Positions 37,466 to 47,200 of a stretch of DNA of 64,000 bases are shown here, piece by piece. Origin of the DNA: Alphaproteobacteria bacterium (GTDB taxonomy: Bacteria > Myxococcota_A > UBA796 > GCA-2862545); NCBI GenBank assembly GCA_020632875.1, contig JACKET010000021.1, positions 58,804 to 122,803 on the forward strand, given 5' to 3'. Made by a program: the position numbers and the translations under genes. The notes beneath the pieces were generated by a model, which saw only the letters and a program-made list of their open reading frames with translations, searched no databases and was not told the DNA's origin. How positions within the stretch are numbered: the stretch's first letter is position 1; each line of letters starts with the position of its first letter.

Positions 37466-39550
37466 ATGCGTCACGTCGATCCCGCGCCGTTCGAGCCCTT
37501 CCTGCCCCCCGCGGTCCGGGAGGAGGTCGAGCGCGCGCGGCGCGGCGAAGGTCCCGCCGTCGCCTGGCTGAACCCACCGGGCGGCGGGGGCTGGGGTCAG
37601 GTCGGGTCGTCGTTCGCGCTGCTGCGCGGGCACCCCGAGCGCCTGCCGGACGAGGTCGTCGGGTGGCTCGTCGGCATGGCGATGTTCGCGGACGACCTGC
37701 ACACCCTGCCGTCGGTGATGGAGCGCGAACGCCACACGCGCCCGGCGCCCTTCGCGATCGAGGCGTTCGTCGCGGGCCTCAAGGCGGGCCTGCCTACGCA
37801 GAAGCGCCAGTGGAAGAGCGTCGAGAAGCTCGTGGAGATCGGCGGACGGGTGCCGGGGTGTGTCGCGGACATCGTGGTCGTCGGCATCGTGTCGGACAGC
37901 GCGCTCGCGCGGGGGGTCGCGCAGCGGCTCGCCCAGCGGAGCCCCGGCGCGGCCGACCGGGTGCGCGAGGCGCTCGCCGCAGACCCCGGCAGGAAGGAGC
38001 GGCGACGGCTGGAGGAAGCCCTCGCGATGCTCGACGCCGACGCAGCGCCCGCCCCTCCCCCCGACCGCGAAGAGGGCCGCCTGCTCCGGCTGCTGGAGGC
38101 GTGGCGCGAGACGCGGGATCCCGAGCTGGCCGAGGCCATCGCGCTGGTCGGCGCGGAGCTCGGACGCCCCGGGATCGACGCCCGCTCGAAGTCCGAGCTC
38201 GAAGCCGCGTGGCACGGCGTGGCCCGCGCGAAGGACCCCGCCGACGTGCACCGGCTCCTCGGCACGCCCTGGCCGGGCGCGTGGAAGGCGGCGCTCGCGC
38301 GGATCGAGGCTCTCGGAGCGTTCCCCGACGACCCGCGCATCGCGGCGGGCCTCGCCGACGCGGCGCCGCGCTACCCCTCCATGGGGAGCGGGCCGATGCA
38401 CGCGGCCCTCACGAGGGTGGCCCGGCGTATCCGCGACTCGCGGCTGGCCGACGCGTTCGAGGCGATCGGCGCTTCCCGCTGGACGATGGGCGCCGCCTAC
38501 ACGCAGGTCGCGAACGAGTCGCGGCTCGTCGCCATCCGCGCGATGCCCGAGGCCATCCGCACCGAGATCGCGGGGCTCGCGAGCCGCCGTCCCGACCTCG
38601 ACGAGCTGTGGGAGGCCGTGTACGCGCAGCCCGACGACACGGCCCGGCTCCTGGTGCTGGCCGACGCGCTCCAGGCCGTGGGCGACCCGCGCGGCGAGCT
38701 CGTGGCGCTCCAGGTCGCCGAAGCGGAGGGCCAGGCGACCCCCGCTGTCCGCAAGCGCATCCGGGAGCTGCTCGCCGCGCACATCGACACGTGGACGGGG
38801 CCGCTGCCGGGCGTCCGGCGGGCGTCGCGCACCTTCGAGCGCGGCCTGCTCGTGTCGGTCGAGCTCGACCCCACGACGCGCACCCTCGGCGCCTCGTTCG
38901 ACACACCGGCGTGGCGCACCCTGCGGCGCCTCGGCCTCGCCTCGGGGAGTGCCGAGTCCATCGCCCAGCTCCTCGCCCACACGCCGAACCTGCAGGAGCT
39001 GCGGATCGACGGGTACACGTTCGGGCAGCTCCTCGAGCTCGGGCCCTTCCCGGGGCCCACCATCGTCGGTCTCGCGTGGAACGAGGTCTCCCTGCCGCTC
39101 CGCGCGTTCCCGGACGCGCGATGGCTCTGCACGATGTGGACGGCCTCCTGGGAGTGGGAGCCCGGCGAGACCGCGGCGCGCATCCGCGCCGCCCACGCCC
39201 ACGGGCTCTCCGTGATCGAGCAGGGCATCCGTCCCCACCTGATGCCCCTCCTCCTGGGTGGGCTCGCCGGGATCACCGGAGAGGTCGTGCTCGAGCTCGT
39301 CGATCGGCGGCGAGGGGGTATCGACAAGCCCGGGTGGCGGATCCGCCTGGGCCCGGATCGGCCACCGGAGCTCGCGTGGCGCGGGGGCCGCTGGTCCGCG
39401 AGCGACGGCCGGATCGTCCTCCAGATGCTCCAGGACGCCGGCCACGGCGCGGCGATCGTCACCGTGCCCGGCAAGAAGCCCGACGTCGCCGGCCTCACCG
39501 CCGGGCTGTCCCTCGAGGTCCAGGTCCGCGAGGGCTCGTTCTCGCTCTGA
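37466..39550 (+). CDS. Large TIGR02996-domain protein with leucine-rich-like repeats
   Basis: A 694-residue soluble protein. The first 380 residues are helical and HEAT-like (repeated Ala/Leu/Arg helices such as ALARIEALGAFPDDPRIAAGLADA). A TIGR02996 repeat-companion domain follows near residue 390 (DDTARLLVLADAL then GDPRGELVALQ). After it come LRR-like strands (LRRLGLASGSAESIAQLL, LQELRIDGY). This order, companion domain then leucine-rich repeats, is typical of Myxococcota and Planctomycetes. A protein-interaction scaffold is inferred. GGAG precedes the ATG. Confidence 0.75.
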   Translation: MRHVDPAPFEPFLPPAVREEVERARRGEGPAVAWLNPPGGGGWGQVGSSFALLRGHPERLPDEVVGWLVGMAMFADDLHTLPSVMERERHTRPAPFAIEAFVAGLKAGLPTQKRQWKSVEKLVEIGGRVPGCVADIVVVGIVSDSALARGVAQRLAQRSPGAADRVREALAADPGRKERRRLEEALAMLDADAAPAPPPDREEGRLLRLLEAWRETRDPELAEAIALVGAELGRPGIDARSKSELEAAWHGVARAKDPADVHRLLGTPWPGAWKAALARIEALGAFPDDPRIAAGLADAAPRYPSMGSGPMHAALTRVARRIRDSRLADAFEAIGASRWTMGAAYTQVANESRLVAIRAMPEAIRTEIAGLASRRPDLDELWEAVYAQPDDTARLLVLADALQAVGDPRGELVALQVAEAEGQATPAVRKRIRELLAAHIDTWTGPLPGVRRASRTFERGLLVSVELDPTTRTLGASFDTPAWRTLRRLGLASGSAESIAQLLAHTPNLQELRIDGYTFGQLLELGPFPGPTIVGLAWNEVSLPLRAFPDARWLCTMWTASWEWEPGETAARIRAAHAHGLSVIEQGIRPHLMPLLLGGLAGITGEVVLELVDRRRGGIDKPGWRIRLGPDRPPELAWRGGRWSASDGRIVLQMLQDAGHGAAIVTVPGKKPDVAGLTAGLSLEVQVREGSFSL

Positions 39551-39656
39551 TTGTCATCAGTCGTCAACGCGGTCGCGGGCGGCGCGTCCCTGCGGCACAC
39601 TGAGGATGCCCGCTCCCTCTCCTCCGGCGCTGGCTGATCTTCCGCTGGAGGTGCAG

Positions 39657-39893
39657 ATGACAGAGCGACGCAGCACGCCCACCCCGCCCGACCGCAGCCG
39701 GTCGACGCCCGGCACGCGAGACCGCACCCGGTCGACGCCCAACACCCCGAACCGCGAGCGGGCCACGGCTCCTTCGCGCAAGCCGACCCCGTCGACGGAT
39801 CCGCGCAACGAGGTGCTGTGGCGCCCGTCTACGGCCGACCCCGACCAGGTGCCCACCGATCCCCCCGCGAAGCAGCGGATGTGGCGCCCCTGA
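39657..39893 (+). CDS. Small Pro/Thr/Arg-rich low-complexity protein
   Basis: A 78-residue basic protein made of repeats around RSTPGTRDRTRSTPN. It is probably disordered. The ATG at 39657 was chosen for GGAGG 5 nt upstream; an ATG at 39606 would add 17 residues. No family. It could bind nucleic acid or be a phosphorylation substrate of the local kinases (SP/TP sites are visible), but this is inference. Confidence 0.5.
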   Translation: MTERRSTPTPPDRSRSTPGTRDRTRSTPNTPNRERATAPSRKPTPSTDPRNEVLWRPSTADPDQVPTDPPAKQRMWRP

Positions 39894-39902
39894 CCCCGGC
39901 GT

Positions 39903-41813
39903 CTACTCGCCGAACACGTAGGGCAGGCGGAGCACCTCGACGTTGCCCGAGGGCGGCGGCGGGAACTCCATGCGCAGGAACTGGCTCACGACGCACTGCT
40001 CGACCTGGCTGTTCGCGAGGGTCGAGCGCCCCACGCGGGCGTTGATCACCCGGCCATCGGGCCCGATCGACACCTGCACCTCGACCTCGCCCGCGAGATC
40101 CGGGCGCTTCGCGAGCTCGCGCTCGTAGCAGAGGCGGATCTGGGTGGCGTACCGCCGCACCACGCGCCGCCCGGCGGCCTCGAACGCCGACGCGGGGTCG
40201 GTGGGGATGGGCTCGTCGGGCTCGAGGGGAGCCGGGAGGGCCTCGGGGGCATCCAGCCGCCACTGCAGATCGGGGACCACGAACGTGTCGTAGTCGCCCT
40301 GCACCCGCTCGGAGACGCCCATCGCGAACGCCACGAGGTCGGACACGCGGGCATCGTCGGCGAGCCACACCTGGAGCGCGGTCTCGCCGCGATCGAGGCG
40401 GACGTCGCGGAGCACGATGGCGAGATCGCGCAGCTCGAGCGCGTCTTCGCGGACCGCCTCGCCGTTCCCGCCGTGTGGATCGGACCAGTGCACCGACCAG
40501 CCGTCTTCGGTCTGCTGGACCCGGAGGGGCGAGAGGAACACGCCCGGTGCGATGCCCACCGAGTCGCCACCATCGACGGGCAGCGGGCCCGAGGGCGCCT
40601 TCGCCGGGATCACGCGCACGCAGCGCAGATCGGGCGCGCGGACCGCCACGCAGAACGGCTCGGTCGCGATCGAGGCGACCCAGGGCTTCAGGTCGGCGAG
40701 CGGGAGGCTGCCCGGGGCCTCGATCACCACGTTGCTCGCGCCGGCCACCGCCGTGGGCTCGGCCGGCTTGCCGTCGACGAGCACCTTGCGGCCGAGCGTC
40801 ACGTATGTGCCGCGGGCCATGGGCCACGTGAGGCCCCCGTCGGCCTCGGGCACCGTCACGCCGGCTGCGCTGAGGGCCTCTGCGCGGATCGTCTCGACCG
40901 GCACGGCCAGCTGGGCGAGCTGGAGCCCGCGCCAGCCCGTGATCCCCGCGATGCCGAGGGTCGGCAGCACGCACAGCACCGAGAGCGCCAGCGTGATCCA
41001 GCCGCGGCGGTCGAGCACGCGCATTCCGGGCCCGACGGCGAACGGCGTCGAGGCGAAGAGGATGAGCGCCATCACGCCGATGCCGCCCTCGGTGAGCGGC
41101 AGCCCGTCCATCGCGGCGGCGACGAGCGAGTCGCGCATCTCGAGGGACGCCCGCGCCTGTGCCTCGTACGCCATCGACACCGCGAGGCACGCGGCACCGA
41201 CCGCAACGCAGCCGAGCGCCATCACGCCGTAGAGCGCCGTGGCCGCGCGGGCTGCAGCGACGCGCCGCTGATCGCGCTCGTCCTCTTCGGGCCACCGAAG
41301 CGCACCGAGCACCACGCCGACCCCGGTCCCGAACATCACGAAGCCCGTACCTGGACCCGCCAGCACGAGCCCCGCGAGGGTGCCGATGAGGAGCACCAGC
41401 ACGGCGATCAGCGCGTTGGCCCCCGTGAACCGGCTCGGCTTGCCGGGGCGGATCAGCACCCCGAGGCCCGTGGCGACCGAGTAGGTCACGAACATCGCGG
41501 CACTCGCGTAGGCGCCGGCGATCGTGGTGTACAACGCGACGCCCGCGCCAGCCGCAGCGAGGGTGGAGAGCATCTCGGGCGACACCATGGCGGCGGCCTC
41601 GAGCGCCATGCCGATGCCCGTGAACGTGCCGAACAGGCCGACGCCGAGGGGCAGGAGCCCCTGCACGACCCAGATCACCGACGGGATGCGCAGACGCCCC
41701 AGCAGCGAGCCGAACAACACCACCACGCCGAGCTGGAGCACGCTCGTGAGCCCCAGGATGGCGTACATGATGGGGCCACCCTCGCGGAACAGGGTGACGG
41801 GGTCGACGAACAC
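39903..41813 (-). CDS. ExbB/TolQ-like channel fused to an AgmX/PglI-type C-terminal domain
   Basis: A 636-residue fusion. Residues 1-125 match an ExbB/TolQ/MotA proton channel (REGGPIMYAIL at the start, then GVGLFGTFTGIGMALEAA and GVALYTTIAGAYASAAMF). Several more membrane helices run to about residue 310. A periplasmic part contains an ExbD-like stretch and ends, at about 545-636, in the AgmX/PglI domain (IRLCYERELAKRPDLAGEV, SIGPDGRVINARV), a TonB-like module. A channel and an energy-transducer end are normally separate polypeptides. GTG start with GGAGGG. Probably powers an outer-membrane or gliding-related process (inference). Confidence 0.75.
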   Translation of the reverse strand: MFVDPVTLFREGGPIMYAILGLTSVLQLGVVVLFGSLLGRLRIPSVIWVVQGLLPLGVGLFGTFTGIGMALEAAAMVSPEMLSTLAAAGAGVALYTTIAGAYASAAMFVTYSVATGLGVLIRPGKPSRFTGANALIAVLVLLIGTLAGLVLAGPGTGFVMFGTGVGVVLGALRWPEEDERDQRRVAAARAATALYGVMALGCVAVGAACLAVSMAYEAQARASLEMRDSLVAAAMDGLPLTEGGIGVMALILFASTPFAVGPGMRVLDRRGWITLALSVLCVLPTLGIAGITGWRGLQLAQLAVPVETIRAEALSAAGVTVPEADGGLTWPMARGTYVTLGRKVLVDGKPAEPTAVAGASNVVIEAPGSLPLADLKPWVASIATEPFCVAVRAPDLRCVRVIPAKAPSGPLPVDGGDSVGIAPGVFLSPLRVQQTEDGWSVHWSDPHGGNGEAVREDALELRDLAIVLRDVRLDRGETALQVWLADDARVSDLVAFAMGVSERVQGDYDTFVVPDLQWRLDAPEALPAPLEPDEPIPTDPASAFEAAGRRVVRRYATQIRLCYERELAKRPDLAGEVEVQVSIGPDGRVINARVGRSTLANSQVEQCVVSQFLRMEFPPPPSGNVEVLRLPYVFGE

Positions 41814-41894
41814 GCGCCCTCCGGCCGGGATTCAACCACGCGGGCCCAGCGGGTGCGAGGGCGATCCGGCAGCACGCGCCGGGACCGAGGCCAC

Positions 41895-42359
41895 CTACTT
41901 GGCGGCCTCGTGGATCAGCCACTTCACGACGGCCTTCTCCAGCCACTCGTAGGTGGCGTCTTTCATGTGGGCGACCTCGGCGATCTTCGTCATGCCGGTC
42001 TCGGCGATGACGGGGCCGTTGCGGAGGCGGAAGTGGAGGCGCTCGAACTTGAAGCCGGCCTCTTCGATCCACGGCGTGGCACCGAGCCCGGCGCCATCCT
42101 GGCTCGTGTCGAGGAGGACCTGGTGCTGCTCGACGATGGCCTTGCCGATGCTGCGCAGGTCTTCGACGATCTCGTTGCAGCGGTTGACCCAGAGCTTCGA
42201 CATCTGCTGGAGCCGCTCGTCTTCACGGGACGTGGCGAACGCCGGGTCGCCCGCCTCGTACTTCTTCAGCGCCTGCTCGAGCGCCTGGGAATCATCCGGT
42301 TCGAGCAGCTTTCTCGGGCCGAGATCGCCACCGAGCTCTCGCGGTGCACCATGTCCCAA
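41895..42359 (-). CDS. Hypothetical soluble protein
   Basis: A 154-residue, highly charged helical protein with no signal and no recognised family. Its codon use has more Lys/Glu than its neighbours. TTG at 42359 is chosen for GGAGG 5 nt upstream. It ends in an amphipathic segment (WLEKAVVKWLIHEAAK). Confidence 0.6.
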   Translation of the reverse strand: MGHGAPRELGGDLGPRKLLEPDDSQALEQALKKYEAGDPAFATSREDERLQQMSKLWVNRCNEIVEDLRSIGKAIVEQHQVLLDTSQDGAGLGATPWIEEAGFKFERLHFRLRNGPVIAETGMTKIAEVAHMKDATYEWLEKAVVKWLIHEAAK

Positions 42360-42454
42360 CGCAACCTCCCCCGGTCATGCGGTCGACCGGTCCCGGAGGA
42401 TACACGACCACCGACCCGGACCCAAGATCCCCGGGCACCCCGGGAGCCCCGTCG

Positions 42455-43234
42455 ATGCCGACCCTCGGACGAACCCTCGAAACCCTCGATGCGCTCGCAC
42501 CGCTGCGGCTCTCAGCGAGCTGGGACAACACGGGACTCCTGCTCGAGGGCGACCGCGAGATCCGGCGCGCGCTCGTCACGATCGACCTCACGCCCGCGGT
42601 GCTCGCCGAGGCCATGGAGGGCGGCCACGACCTCGTGATCGCCTACCACCCGCCCGTGTTCCGCGGCCTGAAGTCGATCACCCGCGCGACCCCGATGGGC
42701 CGCACGCTCCTCGACCTCGCGCGCAACGGCGTCCACGTCTACAGCCCGCACACGGCGCTCGACGCCGTTCCCGGCGGCATCAACGACTGGCTGCTCGAAG
42801 CGTTCGGCCGCGTCGCATCGGTCCGTCCCATCGAGCCCGATGCGGTCGACCCGGATGCCGGTGTCGGTCGCATCGCCACGCTCGCCCAGCCACGCCGACT
42901 GTCCGCCGTGGTCGACGCGATCAAGGCGTTCCTCGGCCTGCCCGCCGTGCGTGTCGCCGGCGACGACACCTGGACGATCCGCACCGTCGCCACCTGTCCG
43001 GGTGCGGGCGGGAGCGCGTTCGAGCGGCTGCAGGGCATCGACCTGCTGCTGACCGGCGAGATGCGGCACCACGACGTTCTCGGCTTCGCCGCCGTCGGCA
43101 CCGCGACCGTGCTCACCGACCACACGAACACCGAGCGCGGCTACCTGCCCCGGTACGCCGAGCGCATCGCCGACGAGCTCGGAATCCCCGTCGACACGGC
43201 GCGGAGCGACGCCGACCCGCTCCGGATCTGCTAG
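42455..43234 (+). CDS. NIF3-like dinuclear metal-centre protein
   Basis: A 259-residue member of the NIF3/YbgI (GTP cyclohydrolase 1 type 2-like) family, toroidal hexamers with a two-metal site. Seen: SWDNTGLLLEG at the N-terminus, YHPPVF and YSPHTALD for metal binding, and the C-terminal DHTNTERGYLP histidine/glutamate set. Length is normal. GGAG lies before the ATG. The exact reaction of the family is not settled. It precedes HemF by 28 nt. Confidence 0.88.
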   Translation: MPTLGRTLETLDALAPLRLSASWDNTGLLLEGDREIRRALVTIDLTPAVLAEAMEGGHDLVIAYHPPVFRGLKSITRATPMGRTLLDLARNGVHVYSPHTALDAVPGGINDWLLEAFGRVASVRPIEPDAVDPDAGVGRIATLAQPRRLSAVVDAIKAFLGLPAVRVAGDDTWTIRTVATCPGAGGSAFERLQGIDLLLTGEMRHHDVLGFAAVGTATVLTDHTNTERGYLPRYAERIADELGIPVDTARSDADPLRIC

Positions 43235-43250
43235 CTCTTCGGAATCGATC

Positions 43251-43256
43251 TAGGCT
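43251..43256 (+). promoter_or_regulatory. -10 element TAGGCT, predicted leaderless start
   Basis: The last T is 7 nt before the ATG at 43263. The same hexamer stands at the same distance before the kinase at 2040. Confidence 0.5.
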
Positions 43257-43262
43257 GCGGCC

Positions 43263-44297
43263 ATGAAGCGATCCTTCCCGAAGTCCGACACCGCCGCCCG
43301 GGCCCGCACCCGGGTCGAGACCCTGCAGTCCCGCCTCTCCGACCGGCTGGCCGACCTCGACGCCCGCCACGGCGAGGGCGTCCGACCCGAGCCCGTCGAA
43401 TGGCTCCGCGACGACGGGCGCCACGGGGGCGGCGTGCGCTACCAGCTCGGCGACACCGTGGCATTCGACCGCGCCTCGGTGAACGTCTCGGTCGTGCACT
43501 ACGACGACGACCCCACGAAGCAGCTCGGCTCGGCCACGGCGATCTCGACCATCGTGCACCCGCGGTTCGCCCGGGCCCCGTCGATGCACATGCACATCAG
43601 CTGGACCGAGATGCGCGACGGCCGCGGCTACTGGCGGATGATGGCCGACCTCAACCCGTCCATCCCGTACGACGACGACCGCGCGGCGTTCGCGAAGGCG
43701 CTGCGCGACGCGGCCCCCGCGGCCTACGACGAGGCCGCCGCCCAGGGCGATCGGTACTTCTGGATCCCGGCGCTCGGCCGCCATCGCGGCGTCACGCACT
43801 TCTACCTCGAGGCCTGGAACACCGGGGACTTCGACCGCGACGACGCCCTCGCGACGACCGTGGGCGAAGCGACGATCGACACGTACCACCGCCTCGTCGA
43901 CCAGGCGTACCGCACCCGCGTGGCCGAGCCCGGCGACGCCGAAGCGCAGCTCGAGTACCACACGCTCTACCTGTTCCAGGTGCTCACGCTCGACCGCGGC
44001 ACCACGTCGGGCCTGCTCGTGCACGACCAGAACGACGTGGGCATCATGGGCTCGCTCCCGTCGCACGTCGACGGCACCCTGCTCGCCTCGTGGGCCGACC
44101 GCGTGCCCGCGCCCCAGGGCGCGCTCGTCGAAGCGCTCGCCGCGATCGTCGGCCCGCACCGGCAGCCCGTCACCGTCGAGAAGAAAGCCGCCCTCGCGCA
44201 GGCCGTGCGGACGCACTACCGCGCCCACCCCGAGGCCCTCGACCTGCAGGCCGCGGGCAACGTGGTGCCCCCCACCGTCGCGAACCACCGCGGATGA
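43263..44297 (+). CDS. hemF: Aerobic coproporphyrinogen III oxidase (HemF family)
   Basis: A 344-residue protein matching the oxygen-dependent coproporphyrinogen III oxidase, which decarboxylates two propionates in haem synthesis in the cytoplasm. Seen: FDRASVNVSVVH, ATAISTIVHPR, APSMHMHISWTEM and YWRMMADLNPS, in family order. The usual GWFGGG segment is replaced by GRGYWRMM, so this is a divergent member. Its stop overlaps the start of the pseudokinase-FHA gene by ATGA, an odd pairing of haem synthesis with signalling. Haem use in the window is shown by the CxxCH lipoprotein. Confidence 0.75.
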   Translation: MKRSFPKSDTAARARTRVETLQSRLSDRLADLDARHGEGVRPEPVEWLRDDGRHGGGVRYQLGDTVAFDRASVNVSVVHYDDDPTKQLGSATAISTIVHPRFARAPSMHMHISWTEMRDGRGYWRMMADLNPSIPYDDDRAAFAKALRDAAPAAYDEAAAQGDRYFWIPALGRHRGVTHFYLEAWNTGDFDRDDALATTVGEATIDTYHRLVDQAYRTRVAEPGDAEAQLEYHTLYLFQVLTLDRGTTSGLLVHDQNDVGIMGSLPSHVDGTLLASWADRVPAPQGALVEALAAIVGPHRQPVTVEKKAALAQAVRTHYRAHPEALDLQAAGNVVPPTVANHRG

Positions 44298-47200
44298 ACG
44301 CCGGTACCGTCCTCGACGGGCGCTTCGGCCTCGTGGCGCAGGCCTCGGCGGACGGGGCGTTCACCTACTGGACCGCGCGGGACGCCACGGGCGACGGCGA
44401 CGCCGTCGTGGCCGTGGCCCACCCCCACCTCGCGGGCGAAGCGGAGCGCCTGCTCGCCGCGGCCCGCGCCTGGGCGGGCCTGCCGCCCCACCCGGCCGTG
44501 GTGCGCTGCCTCGGCAGCGGCCAGCTCGACGACGGGCGCTGCTGGCTCGCCTGGGAGGACGTGGGCGAACGGACGCTCGCGGAGGCCGTCTCCGACGGCT
44601 CGCCGGACGCCCTGCTGCTCGCCGTGCTCGACGTGGGCGAGGCCCTGACGCATGCCCACGGCATGGCGTGCGTGCATGGCGGGCTGAACCCCGACCTCGT
44701 GACCCTGCGGGCCGACGGCAGCGCGGCGCTCGCGGGCTTCGGGATCGGGCACCTCACCGCGGCGGGGCCCGCCGTCGTGTACGCGGCGCCGGAGACCATG
44801 CAGGCCGACGCACCCGCGACCCCGGCCGCGGACGTGTACGGGTTCGCGATGCTCGTGATGCTCGCGCTCGGCGCGGCTCCCCTGCCCTACTGGGTGCTGC
44901 GCGACGCCAACCGCCACCTCGCGTCCCTCGGGCTCGAGCCTGGGCTCGAGGGCGTGCTGGCCCGCGCGCTGGACTGGGACCCCGCCGCGCGCACCGCGCC
45001 GCCGCGCTCGATCCGCGACGCCCTGCTCGCCGACCCCGACCGCGTCGTGCGGCTCGCCCGCACCGCGATGGAGGCGGGGCGCGAGGACCGCGCCGAAGCG
45101 CTGCTCGCCGACCTGCCCGACGCCCTGCGCGGGCGCGCCGAGGTCGAAGACCTGCGCGTGCAGATCGCCCGGAGCCGCGCCGCCCGCGGCGACCCCGACG
45201 AAGCCATCGCGGCGCTCACCGAGCTCGCCGCCACCGTGCCCGGCGCGGTGCTGTGGCTCGAGATCGCCGACCTGCAGCGCCGCACCGGACGGGACGGTGC
45301 CGTCGCGTCGCTCGAGCGGGCGCTCGAGGCCCACCGCACCCGCGAGGAGGCCGTGGCCGCCCTGGAGCAGCTCGTCGAGCTCGACCCCGACCGGTTCCTG
45401 CGCTGGGGCCGGGCGCTCGTGCAGTTCGAGCCCGACGACGTCGGGGCGCTCGAGCTGCGCATCGGGCGCGCGCTGCACGCCGAGGGCAACGGCACCACCG
45501 CGCTGCACTGGCTCGATCGCGCCGCAGCGTCGGGCTGCGACACCCCCGAGCTGCACGCCCTGCGCGAAGAGCTGCGCGCAGCACGCGGCGAGTGGAGCGC
45601 GGTGATCGACGTGCTCCGCACGCGCGCCGCATCGACGGGCAGCGTCGAGCCGCTCGAGAAGGCCGCCGGTCTCGCGACGCGCGCAGGCTCGGGCGAAGCG
45701 GTCGACCTGTACCGCCAGATCCTCGAGATCGACCCGGCCCACGCCGACGCGCACCGGCAGCTCGCCCGACACGCCATCCGCTCCGACGACCCGCGCACCG
45801 CGCGAGCCCACCTGGCCGCCCTGTGCGCTACACCGGTGGCCGATGCGGGCGACCACACGGCGCTCGCACGCCTGCTGCTGCGCGATGGCGCCCTCGACGA
45901 CGCCCTGCGCAGCGCGAAGCACGCCCTCGGCCTCGAGCCCGGCCACGTCGTCGCACTGAGCGCGGCCCGACGCGCCGCGCAGGAGCTCGGCCAGCTCGGC
46001 GACGCGATCCGGTGGGAGCAGCAGCTCGTCGCCCTGCAGTCCTCGACCGGCGGGCGCGCGGACGCCGCGCGGCGCGTGCACCTCGGCCACCTCCACCGCA
46101 TGGCGGGCGCGGCCGACGCCGCACATGCCGCGTACGAGACGGCCCTCGCGGTCGAGCCCGACCACCTCGAGGCGTGGTGGGGGCTCTACGCCTGCGCGCG
46201 GGAGCGCCAGCTCGCTGGCGAAGCGCTCGGCGAGCCCCTGCGCTTCGGTCCGCACGAAGCGCTGGCCCGCCTGCTCGCCGAGATCCTCGACGCCGACGCG
46301 GCGCTCGCCTTCCTCGAAGCCGATCCGCTCGGCCGGGTGCTCGCCGCGCGCGGCACCGAGCCCGCCGCGGCCCTCGCCATCGCGGTCGTCGACCTCCTGC
46401 TGTACCGCCATGCCATCGGCCCGCGCTTCTTCGACGTCCTCATGGATGCCTGCCCGGAGCGGCTCGCCCGCATCGCGGCCGTCCGCAACCTGTGGTCCGG
46501 AGGGGCCGCCCACACGGGCTCCTTCCCCATCGCGACGGCCGCCCGCTGGTCCGACGACGGCCCCGACTTCGCTGCCGACCTCCAGCGCGATCTCGTGTTC
46601 TTCCGCACCTGGCCCGGCGAGGCCGACTGGTACGACGACGACGCGCTCACCGCGCTGCTCTCCCGTCCCGACCCCCTCCCCGCCGGCGAAGGCGACGACG
46701 AGGCCGACGACGACGAAGACCTCCTCCTCGACGACCAGGAGATCGCGGTCCTCCAGATCGGCGCGGGGCTCCGCCTCACGAACCACGAGATCGAGGAGTC
46801 CACGGCGCTCGGTCCCGACGAAGCGCCCGCCCTGCCGGGCGTCCTCCGGGTGCACCGGCACGGCGACCGCGTCTACCTCGCGGTCTCTGCGGGCGAGCTG
46901 TCGCGCGACGGCCAGCGGGCGGGCGAGATGCGCATGCTCGGCGGCGATCGCGTCGAGTGGGACGGCGTCCCCATCCGCTACCTCAAGGTCCCCGGGCTCC
47001 ACGCGCTCCAGGCTCCCGAGCCGCCCGAGGTCACCTCGCCGTCGTTCGAGCCCGACGACTCCCTCCCCGGCGAGATCGCGCCGGTCCCCGCGGTAGAGCT
47101 CGACCCCACCGAGGCGGCGCTGGTCTGGGAGGACGGTCCGGAGGTCTGGGCGATCCGCCTCGATCCACCCGAGGTCTGCGTGCTCGAGATGCCCGACGGC

